Assembly (NCBI GenBank): GCA_900455155.1
Contig: UGUC01000002.1
Span: forward strand, 2,356,001-2,420,000
Direction of reading: 5' to 3'
Origin: Providencia stuartii
GTDB taxonomy: Bacteria > Pseudomonadota > Gammaproteobacteria > Enterobacterales > Enterobacteriaceae
Length of the DNA: 64,000 nt
How positions within the stretch are numbered: the stretch's first letter is position 1; every line of letters begins with the position of its first letter. A model generated the notes under the pieces. That model worked only from the letters and a program-made list of their open reading frames with translations. It was not told the origin of the DNA and did no database searches. This document shows positions 1 to 11,804 of this stretch, piece by piece. Made by a program: the position numbers and the translations under genes.

Positions 1-1143
1 AAAGCTTATGTTGACTATGTAGGCTCTTGGGGGCCAATGGTGCTTGGTCATAACCACCCTGCCGTCCGTGATGCCGTAATCAAAGCTGTCAATAAAGGCT
101 TAAGTTTCGGTGCCCCAACTGCCGCAGAAGTGGAAATGGCAAAACTGGTTTGTGAATTAGTGCCTTCTATCGATATGATCCGTATGGTGAACTCAGGTAC
201 TGAGGCAACCATGAGTGCGATCCGCTTAGCACGTGGTTACACAGGTCGCGACAAAATTATTAAATTTGAAGGTTGCTACCACGGCCATGCTGACTGTTTA
301 TTAGTCAAAGCAGGCTCAGGGGCATTGACAATGGGAGAGCCTAACTCTCCGGGTGTACCTGAAGATTTCGTTAAACATACACTCACCTGCACTTATAACG
401 ATCTAGCATCGGTTCGTCAGGCTTTTGAAAATTATCCACAAGATATTGCGTGCGTCATTGTTGAGCCTGTTGCGGGTAACATGAACTGTGTTCCACCAAC
501 CGATGAGTTTTTACCCGGCCTACGTGCACTGTGTGATGAATTTAATGCCCTATTGATCATTGATGAAGTCATGACGGGTTTCCGTGTGGCACTCGGCGGC
601 GCGCAAGATTACTATGGTGTACAACCTGATTTAACCTGCCTAGGTAAAATCATTGGTGGTGGTATGCCGGTTGGCGCATTTGGCGGTCGTTTCGAAGTCA
701 TGGAAAAACTTGCGCCGATTGGGCCTGTATACCAAGCAGGAACGCTATCCGGTAACCCAGTTGCAATGGCAGCAGGCCTTGCTTGTCTTAATGAGGTTGC
801 ACAGCCAGGTGTTCACGCGAGACTGACCGAGCTAACTGAAAAATTAGCCCGCGGTTTAAAACGCGTATCACAAGAGCAAGGCATTCCAATGGTGATCAAC
901 CATGTCGGCGGCATGTTTGGTATTTTCTTCACTGACGCAAAAAGTGTGACTTGCTACCAAGACGTCATGAAGTGTGATGTTGAGCGTTTTAAAACCTTCT
1001 TCCACCTTATGTTAGAGCAAGGTATTTATTTAGCGCCTTCCGCATTCGAAGCGGGTTTTATGTCTATTGCTCACAGCGATGAAGATATTGAGAAAACTAT
1101 CGAAGCAGCAGAAGTTGCATTTGCAAAAATGAAAACTGCTTAA
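1..1143 (+). CDS. hemL: Glutamate-1-semialdehyde 2,1-aminomutase, 5' truncated by window edge
   Basis: This PLP enzyme converts glutamate-1-semialdehyde to 5-aminolevulinate, the committed precursor of tetrapyrroles in the C5 pathway; it is cytosolic. The reading frame is open from base 1 ([17 protein letters not shown]), so the true start lies upstream and roughly 45 residues are missing compared with the usual ~426. Visible signatures are the class III aminotransferase region [12 protein letters not shown] and the PLP-lysine segment [17 protein letters not shown]. It ends at TAA 1141-1143 and is followed by a hairpin terminator. No frameshift is seen. The identification is firm. Confidence 0.97.
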   Translation, partial: KAYVDYVGSWGPMVLGHNHPAVRDAVIKAVNKGLSFGAPTAAEVEMAKLVCELVPSIDMIRMVNSGTEATMSAIRLARGYTGRDKIIKFEGCYHGHADCLLVKAGSGALTMGEPNSPGVPEDFVKHTLTCTYNDLASVRQAFENYPQDIACVIVEPVAGNMNCVPPTDEFLPGLRALCDEFNALLIIDEVMTGFRVALGGAQDYYGVQPDLTCLGKIIGGGMPVGAFGGRFEVMEKLAPIGPVYQAGTLSGNPVAMAAGLACLNEVAQPGVHARLTELTEKLARGLKRVSQEQGIPMVINHVGGMFGIFFTDAKSVTCYQDVMKCDVERFKTFFHLMLEQGIYLAPSAFEAGFMSIAHSDEDIEKTIEAAEVAFAKMKTA

Positions 1144-1157
1144 CCTTTCTTTCACTC

Positions 1158-1184
1158 GGAGGCGATATCTTCGCCTCCTTATTT
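1158..1184 (+). terminator. Rho-independent terminator of hemL
   Basis: GGAGGCGA (1158-1165) and TCGCCTCC (1171-1178) form a perfect 8-bp stem with a 5-nt loop, followed by TTATTT. It lies 15 bases after the hemL stop. Confidence 0.8.
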
Positions 1185-1423
1185 ACGCCTTTACTCCCTC
1201 ATTTTGTCGCGACTAGCGTTTCCTCATTAATGTTAAAGCGATTAGAGCACAACTTACAATTTCACAAGTTGAACCCGTCAAAGCATTGGGAACAAGTGCT
1301 GAAACAATAAAAAGTGGGGAATTAAAACGGCATATCCCAATTGGATAAGTAGTGAAAATATTTATAGCGATGCAAACAGTCTGCTGTTATTTCAAGTGTT
1401 GATCGTATAAGCTCCGCCTATAA

Positions 1424-1459
1424 AAAATGCCCCGCGAGTTGATACTCACGGGGCATTTT
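1424..1459 (-). terminator. Terminator of mrcB
   Basis: AAAATGCCCCG (1424-1434) pairs perfectly with CGGGGCATTTT (1449-1459). Read on the minus strand, the stem runs into a U tract (complement of the A6 at 1422-1427). It lies just past the mrcB stop and could also act on plus-strand transcripts. Confidence 0.85.
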
Positions 1460-1475
1460 CATTTTACGGTACTAA

Positions 1476-3993
1476 TTAATTATTACCGAACATTTCCTTC
1501 ACCCAATCTGGTGCGTCTTCTTGGGCCGGTTGAGCGTTGTTATTTAAATCCCAAACTGGCTCTTGCTGTGCGGATGATTGGCATAATGCGTCTGGCGCCT
1601 CAGTCCAAATCGGCAATACGCGTCCGCCACCAAAGTCTGAACAGTTAAATTGACCATCAGGCATCACTTTCATATCCACAATCCCTTCAGGCTGACGATT
1701 AATCAACGCCAATGGTGTTTGATTATCCAAATAACGCTGATACACACGCAATGCACCGGTAGAGCCCGTTAACTGTGTTGGGCCCATTATTATCACGACC
1801 AATCCAGACAATGGCGATTTCTTTACCATCAATACCTGCATACCAGCTATCACGCAAGTCATTGGTTGTTCCCGTTTTACCCGCTAAATTATATTTGCCA
1901 TATTTCTTCAGCAGTACTCGCCCAGTACCTTGTTGCACCACTTGCTGCATACCATAGAGCGTTAAATAAGCCGCTTGTGACGGTATTGCACGCTCAGCGG
2001 ATGGATAGCTTTGATAAATTTCAGTGCCATCGCCATCAATAACAGAGCGTAATGCAGAAAGTTTAGCGCGGTTACCATTACCACCAATGGTTTGGTAGAT
2101 TTGCGCCACTTCAGCCGGTGTTAAGTTAACCGCACCAAGTAGCATTGCGGGAACTTTTTCCATCGCACTCGCTGGCGCACCTAGGCGCACAAAGATATTA
2201 ACTATCTGATCCAGCCCAACTTCTAGCCCTAAGTTTACCGTTGGGATATTCTGTGATTTCGCTAATGCATCAACCAACATCATTCCCCCTGTAAAATTGC
2301 GGCTATAGTTTCTTGGCCTCCAGACTTGATTCCCCACCTTAACGGATAATGGTTCATCTTTTAGCCATGTATTCAGGCGGAAACGATCAGGCTCATTCAA
2401 TGCCGCTAAATAAACCGGTGGCTTCGCCAATGAACCAATATTACGACGCGCATTGAGCGCACGGTTGAAACCGGAATATTGTGGCTGTGAGCCACCCACC
2501 ATCGCTCTAACTTCACCGTTAATGCGGTCAACCACGACCATCGCCCCTTCAATATCATTCAGTTTGCGATCTGCTCGTAGCTGAGCCACACCTGATTCCA
2601 CCGCATTTTCAGCCGCAGTTTGTGCTACGGGGTCAAGAGTCGTAAAGATTTTTGCGCCAGAAAGCTCTTTAACTTTATCGCCCAGTTTTTCATTTAATTC
2701 CTGACGAACCATCTGCATAAAAGCAGGCTGAGAGGCGACAAGCCCTTCTCTTGGTTTTACTCCTAAAGGACGCGCGCTAAGCACTTGATACATTTCATTA
2801 TCGATAACATTGCGTGTTTCTAGTATTTTCAACACGATGTTACGACGTTTAATCGCATTTTCTGGCTGCGTCCACGGGTTATTCTTTGTGGCACCTTGAA
2901 CCATTCCAACTAATAACGCTTGTTGGTCTAGGCTTAATTCATTAATAGGGCGACCAAAATAATAGAGGCTCGCTAATGGGAAGCCACGAATTTCATCGTT
3001 CCCGTTTTGCCCTAAGAACACTTCATTGAGGTACAATTCAAGGATACGGTCTTTGCTATAGTTGTAATCTAGCAAGAGCGCCATAATGGCTTCATTCGCT
3101 TTGCGCCTGAATGTCTTCTCATTCGTTAAAAATAAGTTTTTAACTAACTGTTGCGTCAGGGTACTTCCCCCTTGCACAGATTTGCCCGCCGATAAGTTAG
3201 CGACAACCGCTCGACCAATAGAGTAAAGACTCACCCCATCATGTTCATAGAAGTTACGGTCTTCGGTCTCTATCAAAATTTTTACTAGCGATTCAGGGAA
3301 GTCTGACAACGGTAAAACTAAGCGCTGTTCATTATTCGCCGACTGCATCATGGTGATCAGTTTAGGATCTAACCGGAAGAAGCCAAATGAACGACCATTT
3401 TCCATGTTTTCAATTTTAGTTAAGATCCCTTGGTCAAACACCATGCGCGCCAATATTTTCCCTTCTTTCTGATCAGGGAAATTAAATGGACGCCGTAATA
3501 TTTCAATCGTGTTGCCTTTAACGGAAAACTCACCTGAGCTAGTAATTTTCGTCACTTTACGGTATTGCATACCTTCCAGTAAGCGGATCATTTCAGCTTG
3601 GCTATAATCCATTCCCGGTTCAAGGTTAACCATCCGGCCATACACTGCCGCAGGTAAATCCCAAACCTTGCCATCAAGGCGTTCTTTGATTTGCTGGTTT
3701 AAATAAAAAGCATAGGCTCCAAGCAATACAGCAAAGACAATAAAAATTTTGACCAATAACCAAAACCAGCGCCATCGGCTTTTTGGCTTACGATTTTTGT
3801 TACCTTTGTTATTTTTGTTCTTCGCCATTAGCTCGTCCTCTTCATCATCGAGGTCTTGCTCATCAATATCATCGTCATCAAATAATTTTTCATCATAATC
3901 ATAGTCATCACGGCGGCGGCGTGAATGAGACTGCTTTTTTTTCGTCGACGTATTTTTACGTCTACCAATAGGTTCAAAATCTTTACCGGACAT
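1476..3993 (-). CDS. mrcB: Penicillin-binding protein 1b (bifunctional), one frameshift
   Basis: This class A PBP polymerises and cross-links peptidoglycan. Seen in order are a charged cytosolic tail, one membrane segment near residues 77-98, a UB2H-like region, a GT51 glycosyltransferase domain ([13 protein letters not shown] with the catalytic Glu, then [12 protein letters not shown]), and a transpeptidase domain with GSLAKP (nucleophile Ser), SQN and KTGTTND. The frame breaks at the GGGCCC run at 1780-1785: removing one base joins GRDNNGP to TQLTGSTGA and restores the normal C-terminus ending in WVKEMFGNN, giving 838 residues (E. coli 844). The tail is conserved past the break, so a sequencing error is more likely than a pseudogene. 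It lies downstream of hrpB on the same strand, separated by 730 bases. Confidence 0.93.
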
Positions 3994-4723
<730 letters not shown>

Positions 4724-7216
4724 TTAACGCCCCTCGGTATTCATCGCTTTTTTAGTTTTATTGGTAGGTTGCGTATTAGCAGGATCATCTGGCCATAAAT
4801 GTTTTGGGTAGCGACCTTTCATCTCTTTTTGTATTTCTCGATAGCTGCCCTGCCAAAAAGCCCCTAAGTCTTGGGTGATCTGTAATGGGCGCATCGCAGG
4901 TGATAACAAAGCAACCGCCACAACGACTTTGCCATGAGCAACCGTTGGGTTCGATGTCTGCCCATACATCTCCTGCATGCGGATCTCTATCATCGGGGGC
5001 TTATCTAAAGAGTAGTGAATGCTTACACGACTCCCCGAACCCGCTAAATAGTCCGTCGGTAAAGCCTCTTTTAACCATTTTTGTTGCTCCCATTCTAAAC
5101 GATGCATCAGCAGCTCCCCGACATTGATTTCTTGAAGTTGCTTACGGTGAGTTATTCCATCTAAGTAAGGCGCAAGCCAAGCTTCTAAGGAAGCCAACAA
5201 AGCCTCATCAGCCACATCTGGTAAAGTGGTATCAGCAAACCAACGTTGAGCCAATTGGCAACGGATCCGAAACTGCTGTGCAAACGGGCTCCAATTTAAA
5301 CTTTCTAATCCATTTTGCCTTAGCCAATGTAACAATGCCTGTTTAATTTGTTGTCTATCAGGATGGGTTAATCTTTCAGAGCGAACAACCAATTGCCCAC
5401 ATTGCAACCGTCGCCAAGCAATTAAAGTGCCTTTTTGTTCATCCCACTCGACGGTTTCCTGCTGATAAAACAAATCAGGACAAGCCGTCTGCAAGCTAGC
5501 GATCTCAATAGGGGTTGCTAGACTTATTTTGGCATCTGCTGAGGTTTCAGGTTGCCAAAGTGTTGGAGCGATTAGCCACTCATTTCCTAACAACGCGTCA
5601 TTTTCATCTAACGATGCCCCTAATCCACTTGCTAGCTGATAGCGGCCTTGATGATCTCGACTTTTCGCAATACGGTCTGGAAAACCGCTCGCTAATAAAG
5701 TAGGTAACCACTCACTTATTAGCGAGACGTTTCTGCCAACTGCTGCTGTGACCGGATAACCACATAATAAAGTGGCACGTTTGCACCAACTCTCTGTAGG
5801 CTTATCCAAATAATAATAAATATCACTGTGAGCTTGGCGTGGAGGCTCTTCTAATATTGCCACTAATAACGCCGCTAATTTAATCACTTCATTATTTTGA
5901 CTTTGCAAGGCCTTGTACAACACGGCGGCAGTGCGCACTGAACTTCCGAGTTCTGCGACTCCTCTTCCAAGCGGAGTTAGCTTGCCGTGTTGATCAATCG
6001 CCCCAAGTCGACTCAGCAACTCTTTCGCTGCGGCTATTGCGGGTTGTGGTGGCAGGTTTAACCATTGAAGCTGCTCCACCGCTTGGCATCCCCACTGCAA
6101 CAGGGATAACCATAACGAACTTAAATCACTGTGTAATATTTCAGCTTCACTAAATTGTGCAGCTCTTTCCGCTTGCTCTTGACTGAATAAATGCCAACAA
6201 ATACCGGCTTCTAACCGTCCTGCTCGCCCAGCCCGCTGCTGCATGGACGCTTGGCTAATACGCTGTTTAACCAGTTTTGTTAGTCCAGTGCGAGGATTAA
6301 ATAAGCCTACTCGTTCAAAACCGCTGTCAACAACTAAGCGAATGCCTTCAATCGTTAAGCTAGTTTCTGCAATATTGGTCGCTAAAACGACTTTACGTTT
6401 GCCTTCAGGGGCAGGCTGAATGGCTTGCTGCTGCTCTTTTATTGATAGTGCCCCATACATTGGGCATAAAAGTATGTCCTCACTAACCATAGAAGCTAGC
6501 TCTGAGCGTGTTCGCTCGATTTCCCCCGCACCGGGTAGAAAAAGCAATAGCGAGCCACTTTCTTGTTGAAGTAATCGCCAAACCGCATTTGCCACCTCTT
6601 TGTGGAATAATTTATTCGCATTGATGGGGTAAAAATGCCTTTCGACAGGATAGGCACGCCCTTCGGATACGATCACGGGGGCATCAGGGAATAGAGCCAC
6701 CAGCCCTTGATCATCCAATGTGGCCGACATCAACAAGATTTTTAAATCATCACGCAGTGCCTGCTGAGTATCAAGCAGTAGCGCCAAGCCTAAATCCGCT
6801 TGTAAACTGCGTTCATGAAACTCATCAAGAATGACTAAACCGACCCCTTCTAACATCGGATCATCTTGCAACATGCGAGTCACAACCCCTTCAGTCACCA
6901 CTTCGATACGTGTGTTTACACTAACTCGGCTTTCAGAGCGCATGCGCAACCCTACCGTGTTACCGATATCTTCGCCTAGCTGCTCGGCTAACCGTTTAGC
7001 GACGCTACGAGCCGCAATTCGTCTCGGCTCCAACATGATAATACGTCCGTCAATCACCCCACTTTCTAATATTAGCCGAGGTAAAACGGTTGATTTACCC
7101 GCCCCTGTAGGGGCATGTAATAACACTTGCGGAGATTGCTGTAAGGCCGTAAGTAAGGAATCACTAACGTCATAAATCGGTAACACGCGGCTGATAACTC
7201 CAATGGTATTTAACAT
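4724..7216 (-). CDS. hrpB: ATP-dependent RNA helicase HrpB (DEAH/DExH type)
   Basis: This is a superfamily 2 helicase of the DEAH-like group, whose role in E. coli is not settled. Motifs in order are [10 protein letters not shown] (Walker A, about residues 35-44), DEFHER (Walker B variant typical of HrpB), LLMSATLD (motif III), [10 protein letters not shown] (motif V) and QRAGRAGR (motif VI), followed by a HrpB-type C-terminal region. The 830 residues are slightly more than the E. coli protein. The ATG at 7216 has a weak ribosome site. A GTG at 7186 (VLPIYD) follows TTGGAG by about 12 bases and aligns better with the family start, so the true protein may be ten residues shorter. There is no frameshift. 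It is divergent from sfsA. Confidence 0.95.
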   Translation of the reverse strand: MLNTIGVISRVLPIYDVSDSLLTALQQSPQVLLHAPTGAGKSTVLPRLILESGVIDGRIIMLEPRRIAARSVAKRLAEQLGEDIGNTVGLRMRSESRVSVNTRIEVVTEGVVTRMLQDDPMLEGVGLVILDEFHERSLQADLGLALLLDTQQALRDDLKILLMSATLDDQGLVALFPDAPVIVSEGRAYPVERHFYPINANKLFHKEVANAVWRLLQQESGSLLLFLPGAGEIERTRSELASMVSEDILLCPMYGALSIKEQQQAIQPAPEGKRKVVLATNIAETSLTIEGIRLVVDSGFERVGLFNPRTGLTKLVKQRISQASMQQRAGRAGRLEAGICWHLFSQEQAERAAQFSEAEILHSDLSSLWLSLLQWGCQAVEQLQWLNLPPQPAIAAAKELLSRLGAIDQHGKLTPLGRGVAELGSSVRTAAVLYKALQSQNNEVIKLAALLVAILEEPPRQAHSDIYYYLDKPTESWCKRATLLCGYPVTAAVGRNVSLISEWLPTLLASGFPDRIAKSRDHQGRYQLASGLGASLDENDALLGNEWLIAPTLWQPETSADAKISLATPIEIASLQTACPDLFYQQETVEWDEQKGTLIAWRRLQCGQLVVRSERLTHPDRQQIKQALLHWLRQNGLESLNWSPFAQQFRIRCQLAQRWFADTTLPDVADEALLASLEAWLAPYLDGITHRKQLQEINVGELLMHRLEWEQQKWLKEALPTDYLAGSGSRVSIHYSLDKPPMIEIRMQEMYGQTSNPTVAHGKVVVAVALLSPAMRPLQITQDLGAFWQGSYREIQKEMKGRYPKHLWPDDPANTQPTNKTKKAMNTEGR

Positions 7217-7275
7217 TTTCAGGCAAAGATTGTAGCATTGCTGCTTATTTCCTGAATACTGATTGCGGAGACAAT

Positions 7276-7987
7276 ATGGAGTTTATTCCCCCGTTACAAC
7301 CAGCCACACTGATCAAACGCTACAAGCGCTTTTTAGCGGATGTCGTTACACCTGACGGTGAAGTCATGACTATCCACTGTGCCAATACGGGGGCGATGAC
7401 TGGCTGTGCAACGCCCGGAGATAAAATTTGGTATTCAACATCGAATAACTCAAAACGCAAGTACCCACACAGTTGGGAAGTGACACAAACGTCACAAAAT
7501 CATCTAATTTGTATCAATACATTACGAGCTAATCAGATCATTGCCGAGGCGTTGGCGCAAAAAACCATTCCAGAATTATCCGAATATAGTGTAATAAAGC
7601 CTGAGATGAAATACGGTTCTGAAAATAGCCGGATTGATTTCTTTTTATCTGGAGATGGGCTACCCGATTGTTTTATCGAAGTAAAATCTGTCACGTTATT
7701 GGAAAATAACCATGGCTATTTTCCCGATGCTGTGACTGAACGCGGACAAAAGCATTTACGAGAGCTAACAACAATTGCTAAAGAAGGAAAAAAAGCCATA
7801 CTGTTGTTTGCAGTTTTGCATACGGGGATCTACGAGGTCTCGGCAGCAGCCCATATTGATAAGCAATATGCCACACTTTTTGAAAGAAGCTATCGAAAAT
7901 GGTGTTGAAGTACTGTGTTATCAAGTAGATATCAATACGCAAAAAATGCTATTGGGTAAAAAAATTAAGTTTACACCTATCAAATAA
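7276..7987 (+). CDS. sfsA: SfsA family protein (DNA-binding/nuclease-like), one frameshift
   Basis: SfsA was described in E. coli as a factor that raises maltose gene expression; the family has an OB-like N-terminus and a nuclease-like fold. Visible are [20 protein letters not shown] at the start, [16 protein letters not shown] and [10 protein letters not shown]. The frame ends early at 7908 because of a T5 run at 7877-7881. With T4 it reads through [18 protein letters not shown] and ends at 7987 (236 residues; E. coli 234). The conserved tail supports a sequence error. The E. coli neighbour thpR/ligT is absent between hrpB and sfsA. Confidence 0.9.
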
Positions 7988-8185
7988 TGATAGTTTATTC
8001 GCTGCTCAAAGCGAAGACGCATGGGTTCTGGAGGCTTAAAAAGGAATAAACACGCGCGCCTTCACAGCATTACAAAACTCATTGCATGAACGATTGCCAA
8101 GAGGGCACTCTTCTGCTATTTATAGCGACCTTAATTTTTCCCCCCTTTGGGGTTTTGTGAAATTTGCGTGTGTAGGAGAAGCATT

Positions 8186-8641
8186 ATGCAAGAAGGGCAA
8201 AAACGTAAGACATCGTCCTTAAGCATTCTCGCCATTGCTGGGGTTGAACCCTATCATGAAAAAGCTGGCGAAGAGTACATGAACGAAGCCCAGTTGGCGC
8301 ATTTTAAGCTCATTCTCGAAGCATGGCGCAATCAACTCAGGGATGAAGTAGACCGGACAGTTACTCATATGCAAGATGAGGCAGCTAACTTTCCAGATCC
8401 TGTTGATCGGGCAGCCCAGGAAGAGGAATTCAGCCTTGAATTACGCAACCGGGACCGTGAACGTAAGTTGATTAAGAAAATCGAGAAAACACTGAAGAAA
8501 GTCGAAGAAGACGATTTTGGCTTCTGCGAATCTTGTGGTGTGGAAATCGGCATCCGTCGTTTGGAAGCCCGCCCTACCGCTGATTTGTGTATCGACTGTA
8601 AAACATTAGCAGAAATTCGCGAAAAGCAAATGGCTGGCTAA
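8186..8641 (+). CDS. dksA: RNA polymerase-binding transcription factor DksA
   Basis: DksA inserts a coiled coil into the RNA polymerase secondary channel and acts with ppGpp on rRNA and amino-acid promoters. The protein is 151 residues. The coiled-coil tip carries DPVDRA with the two key Asp residues, and the C-terminus has a four-cysteine zinc finger (CESCG ... CIDCK). I chose the ATG at 8186 (MQEGQKRK) because TAGGAGA lies at 8173-8179, 6 bases upstream, and the E. coli protein starts at the equivalent place; an upstream in-frame start at 8147 would add 13 unrelated residues. gluQ follows after a hairpin. Confidence 0.98.
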   Translation: MQEGQKRKTSSLSILAIAGVEPYHEKAGEEYMNEAQLAHFKLILEAWRNQLRDEVDRTVTHMQDEAANFPDPVDRAAQEEEFSLELRNRDRERKLIKKIEKTLKKVEEDDFGFCESCGVEIGIRRLEARPTADLCIDCKTLAEIREKQMAG

Positions 8642-8661
8642 TCACTGATTATGGAGTCCTT

Positions 8662-8690
8662 AACGGCGCACTAACCTTGCGCCGTTATAA
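8662..8690 (+). terminator. Hairpin between dksA and gluQ (terminator/attenuator)
   Basis: AACGGCGCA (8662-8670) pairs perfectly with TGCGCCGTT (8678-8686) over a 7-nt loop, with only a short TATAA after it. In Shigella a terminator between dksA and gluQ limits gluQ expression. The same position and the lack of a long U tract suggest partial termination here. Confidence 0.6.
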
Positions 8691-8702
8691 GGAAATCTAG
8701 TA

Positions 8703-9593
8703 ATGAGCACCTCCACTTCACCCTATATTGGTCGCTTTGCACCATCTCCATCAGGTAACCTTCACTTTGGTTCACTCGTCACCGCCCTAGGTAGCTATTT
8801 GCAAGCACGCTCGCAAAAAGGTAAATGGCTGGTGCGTATTGATGATATTGATCCCCCAAGGGAAGTTCCCGGCGCGGCTGATAATATTCTAAAAACGTTA
8901 GCGCATTACGGCTTATATTGGGATGATCAGGTACTGTACCAATCAAAACGTCATGATGCCTACCGTGCTGCATTAGATGACCTTCGCCAACAAGGCAAAA
9001 GTTACTACTGCACTTGCTCACGGCAACGTATCAAAGCATTGCAAGGGCATTACGATGGTCATTGTCGCAACCTCCATCTTCCAGACCATCAAGCGGCTAT
9101 TCGATTAAAACAAACTCACCCCGTTTATCAATTTACAGATAGGCTCAGAGGCGAAATTGTGACACCAGCCAATGTCGCTGAAGAAGATATTATTATTCAT
9201 CGTAAAGATGGTTTGTTTGCTTATAATTTAGTCGCTGTTGTTGATGATCATTATCAAAATGTCACTGAAGTGATGAGAGGCGCAGACCTAATCCCTACCA
9301 CCTCACAGCAAATTTCGTTATATCACCACCTTTCATTGCCTGTTCCTGATTATGCCCATTTACCGCTGATCCTAAATCATGATAATAATAAGCTATCAAA
9401 GCAAAATCATGCCACAGCACTGCCGATGACGGATCCTCGCCCAGTAATATGCCATGCACTAACATTACTGAATCAACCGCCAATCCAGTACTGGCGTGAT
9501 TTGAGTACCGATGAGATTTTAAAAACCGCAACGGATAAATGGCAGCTAGCGGCGATCCCATCTCATGATATTATTGACAATGCTTATGACTGA
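8703..9593 (+). CDS. gluQ: Glutamyl-Q tRNA(Asp) synthetase
   Basis: This enzyme attaches glutamate to the queuosine base at the wobble position of tRNA-Asp. It is a paralogue of glutamyl-tRNA synthetase without the anticodon-binding domain, consistent with its 296 residues. Visible are the HIGH-type motif [14 protein letters not shown] near the N-terminus, zinc ligands in [10 protein letters not shown] and the following YDGHC, and a KMSKS-equivalent KLSKQNH. A ribosome site AAGGA lies 8 bases before the ATG. It sits between dksA and pcnB as in E. coli. No frameshift. Confidence 0.95.
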   Translation: MSTSTSPYIGRFAPSPSGNLHFGSLVTALGSYLQARSQKGKWLVRIDDIDPPREVPGAADNILKTLAHYGLYWDDQVLYQSKRHDAYRAALDDLRQQGKSYYCTCSRQRIKALQGHYDGHCRNLHLPDHQAAIRLKQTHPVYQFTDRLRGEIVTPANVAEEDIIIHRKDGLFAYNLVAVVDDHYQNVTEVMRGADLIPTTSQQISLYHHLSLPVPDYAHLPLILNHDNNKLSKQNHATALPMTDPRPVICHALTLLNQPPIQYWRDLSTDEILKTATDKWQLAAIPSHDIIDNAYD

Positions 9594-9683
9594 ATATGAC
9601 TTTTATGCGTTTAAGCATTCTCAAAGAAAGGCCAGTAAGCTATGATTAGCCGCTTATTTTGTTTAATGAATATTCGTAATGAT

Positions 9684-9699
9684 ATCGAGGTGTACTATT
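9684..9699 (+). promoter_or_regulatory. pcnB ribosome-binding site and AUU start
   Basis: The segment reads ATCGAGGTGTACTATT. GAGGTG is the ribosome site and ATT (9697-9699) the proposed start codon; no ATG, GTG or TTG in this frame gives the conserved [10 protein letters not shown]-terminus. The GTG within the ribosome site would run into TAA at once. Confidence 0.7.
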
Positions 9700-11252
9700 T
9701 TTAACCGAGTAGCAAATTTCTGCCGTAATATTTTTATCGCGAAATGACAAGGACACGCGTGACGCACAGGCAGCCGGTGAAAGGCCAGTCACTTATTCTG
9801 ACACTGCGACAGCTCAGTCCGTAGAACAGAACGCTAAACAAACAAAAACCACGGTTCGTCAGTCCAAACGTGCCGGTATTCAGGCAGAGAAATCAGAGAC
9901 AATGACGACTGAAACAGATGAAAATATCACTGTAATTCCTCGTTCAGAGCATACTATTTCACGTAGTGATATTAGTGATAATGCGCTGAAGGTACTTTAT
10001 CGCTTAAATAAAAATGGCTATGAGGCCTACCTCGTTGGCGGTGGTGTACGTGACTTACTCCTTGGTAAAAAACCCAAAGATTTTGATATTACAACTAATG
10101 CAACGCCTGAGCAGATCCGCAAACTATTTCGTAACTGCCGGCTAGTCGGTCGTCGATTCCGTCTCGCCCACATTATGTTCGGGCCAGAGGTCATTGAAGT
10201 TGCCACTTTCCGCGGTCACCATGACCAAATTGAGTCGGAAGATAAAAACCGCTCCCAGCAAGCCAAAAATGGCATGTTGCTACGGGATAATATTTTCGGC
10301 TCTATCGAAGAAGACGCAATCCGCCGTGACTTTACCGTCAATAGCCTTTACTACAACATTGATGACTTCTCTGTTCGTGACTATGTGGGCGGCTTAAACG
10401 ATCTTAAAGCGGGCATTATTCGCCTTATTGGTGACCCAGAGACTCGTTATCGCGAAGATCCTGTTCGCATGCTACGTGCGGTGCGTTTCGCCTGTAAATT
10501 GGATATGCGTATTGAGCCAAATACGGCGCAACCAATCCAACATCTGGCACCGCTATTGCGCGAAATTCCTTCAGCAAGGCTATTTGAAGAGTCACTGAAA
10601 CTGCTACAAGCGGGTCAAGGTTATGCAACCTATAACATGCTAAAAGAGTACCACTTATTTGAGCAACTGTTTCCGGTTATCAGTAGTCGCTTTACCAATA
10701 ACAATGATTCGCCAATGGAAAAAAATCATTGATCAGGTACTCAAAAATACTGACTTTAGGCTCAAAAATGATAAACGGGTTAATCCTGCATTTTTATTTG
10801 CAGTCATGTTATGGTATCCCGTTACGGAACATGCAGAAAAGCTGTCTCAAGAAGGTGGGCTTGCCTACTATGATGCTTTCGCACTGGCGATGAATGACAT
10901 ACTTGATGAGCAGTGCCGTTCGATTGCGATACCTAAACGTATCACCACCACCATGCGTGATATTTGGCAATTGCAATTACGCCTTCCTCGCCGCCAAGGG
11001 CGCCGAGCGAATAAATTAATGGAGCATCCAAAGTTCCGTGCTGCATTTGATTTATTAGAATTAAGGGCCAATGTTGAACGGAGAAATGAGCTTCAAGAGC
11101 TTGCTGTCTGGTGGGATGAGTATCAGCGTTCCAATAATACTAAGCAGCGTGAGATGATAGCTGAGCTAGGTAGTGCGCCAGTGCGTAAACGCCATCGCCC
11201 ACGCAAGTCATCATCAAGCGCCCATAAACCAAATAAAAATCAGGGGTCATAG
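9697..11252 (+). CDS. pcnB: Poly(A) polymerase I, with probable AUU start and two frameshifts
   Basis: PcnB adds poly(A) tails to RNA and promotes decay. The catalytic nucleotidyltransferase core reads [20 protein letters not shown] (the DxD pair), then [11 protein letters not shown] and [11 protein letters not shown]. The conserved N-terminus [10 protein letters not shown] begins at ATT 9697, eight bases after GAGGTG; E. coli pcnB is known to start at AUU. Two extra bases break the frame: the T5 run at 9731-9735 (T4 gives NILSRNDKD) and the A7 run at 10719-10725 (A6 gives [12 protein letters not shown]). Repaired length is 517 residues, longer than E. coli because of a Gln/Ala/Thr-rich stretch near residues 20-65. 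The basic tail [12 protein letters not shown] is typical. The folK start is 2 bases downstream. Confidence 0.92.
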
Positions 11253-11253
11253 A

Positions 11254-11745
11254 ATGGAGTTGGTCTATATTGTTATTGGCAGTAACCTTGGCGAGCCATT
11301 GAAACAGGCTCAACAGGCTATTGATGCGTTAAATGCGCTCCCAAACAGCCGTATAGTCAACACCTCTTCGATCTATCGTAGTAAACCGCTGGGGCCACAA
11401 GATCAAAACGATTTTCTTAATATGGCGGTTGCACTTGAAACTGAGCTTGAGCCAGAAGCGTTGCTTGATCATACACAACGCATTGAGCTGGAGCTTGGTC
11501 GAGTTCGCAAAGCTGAGCGTTGGGGCCCTAGAACGCTCGATCTCGACATTATGCTTTTCGGCAATCATATTATTAATACCCCACGATTGACCGTACCTCA
11601 TTATGGGCTAAAAGAGCGGGAATTTATGTTATACCCGCTCAATGACATTGCCCCTGATCTGATTTTTCCTGATGGCGAACCGCTATCAGAAAGGCTCACA
11701 CTCGTCCCACGTAATGGCCTCACCCTTTGGGATATTACAACCTAA
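11254..11745 (+). CDS. folK: 6-hydroxymethyl-7,8-dihydropterin pyrophosphokinase
   Basis: FolK transfers pyrophosphate from ATP to 6-hydroxymethyl-dihydropterin in folate synthesis; it is cytosolic. The 163 residues contain YIVIGSNLGEP at the N-terminus, FLNMAVALET and the HPPK signature ERWGPRTLDLDIMLFG. I chose the ATG at 11254 because it follows the pcnB stop (11250-11252) by 1 base, has AGGGG upstream, and matches the family start. It is translationally close-coupled to pcnB and followed by panB. Confidence 0.97.
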   Translation: MELVYIVIGSNLGEPLKQAQQAIDALNALPNSRIVNTSSIYRSKPLGPQDQNDFLNMAVALETELEPEALLDHTQRIELELGRVRKAERWGPRTLDLDIMLFGNHIINTPRLTVPHYGLKEREFMLYPLNDIAPDLIFPDGEPLSERLTLVPRNGLTLWDITT

Positions 11746-11753
11746 ACAGTGAA

Positions 11754-11769
11754 CCTCCTAAACAGGAGG
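11754..11769 (+). promoter_or_regulatory. CCTCCT/AGGAGG hairpin in the panB leader
   Basis: CCTCCT (11754-11759), loop AAAC, AGGAGG (11764-11769) form a perfect 6-bp stem, 36 bases before the panB start and 8 bases after folK. One arm is an anti-Shine-Dalgarno mimic, the other a consensus Shine-Dalgarno sequence with no ATG at the right distance. It is not followed by a U tract. A role in panB translation or as a weak terminator is inference. Confidence 0.45.
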
Positions 11770-11804
11770 GGTCGTCAGTGGGATCTTTTCCGGAGGTTAT
11801 TATA

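Larger units (their letters stand above)
1144..1475. other. Intergenic region hemL/mrcB (convergent)
   Basis: The region holds the two terminators listed separately and about 240 bases between them in which I see no gene, RNA or repeat. Confidence 0.6.
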
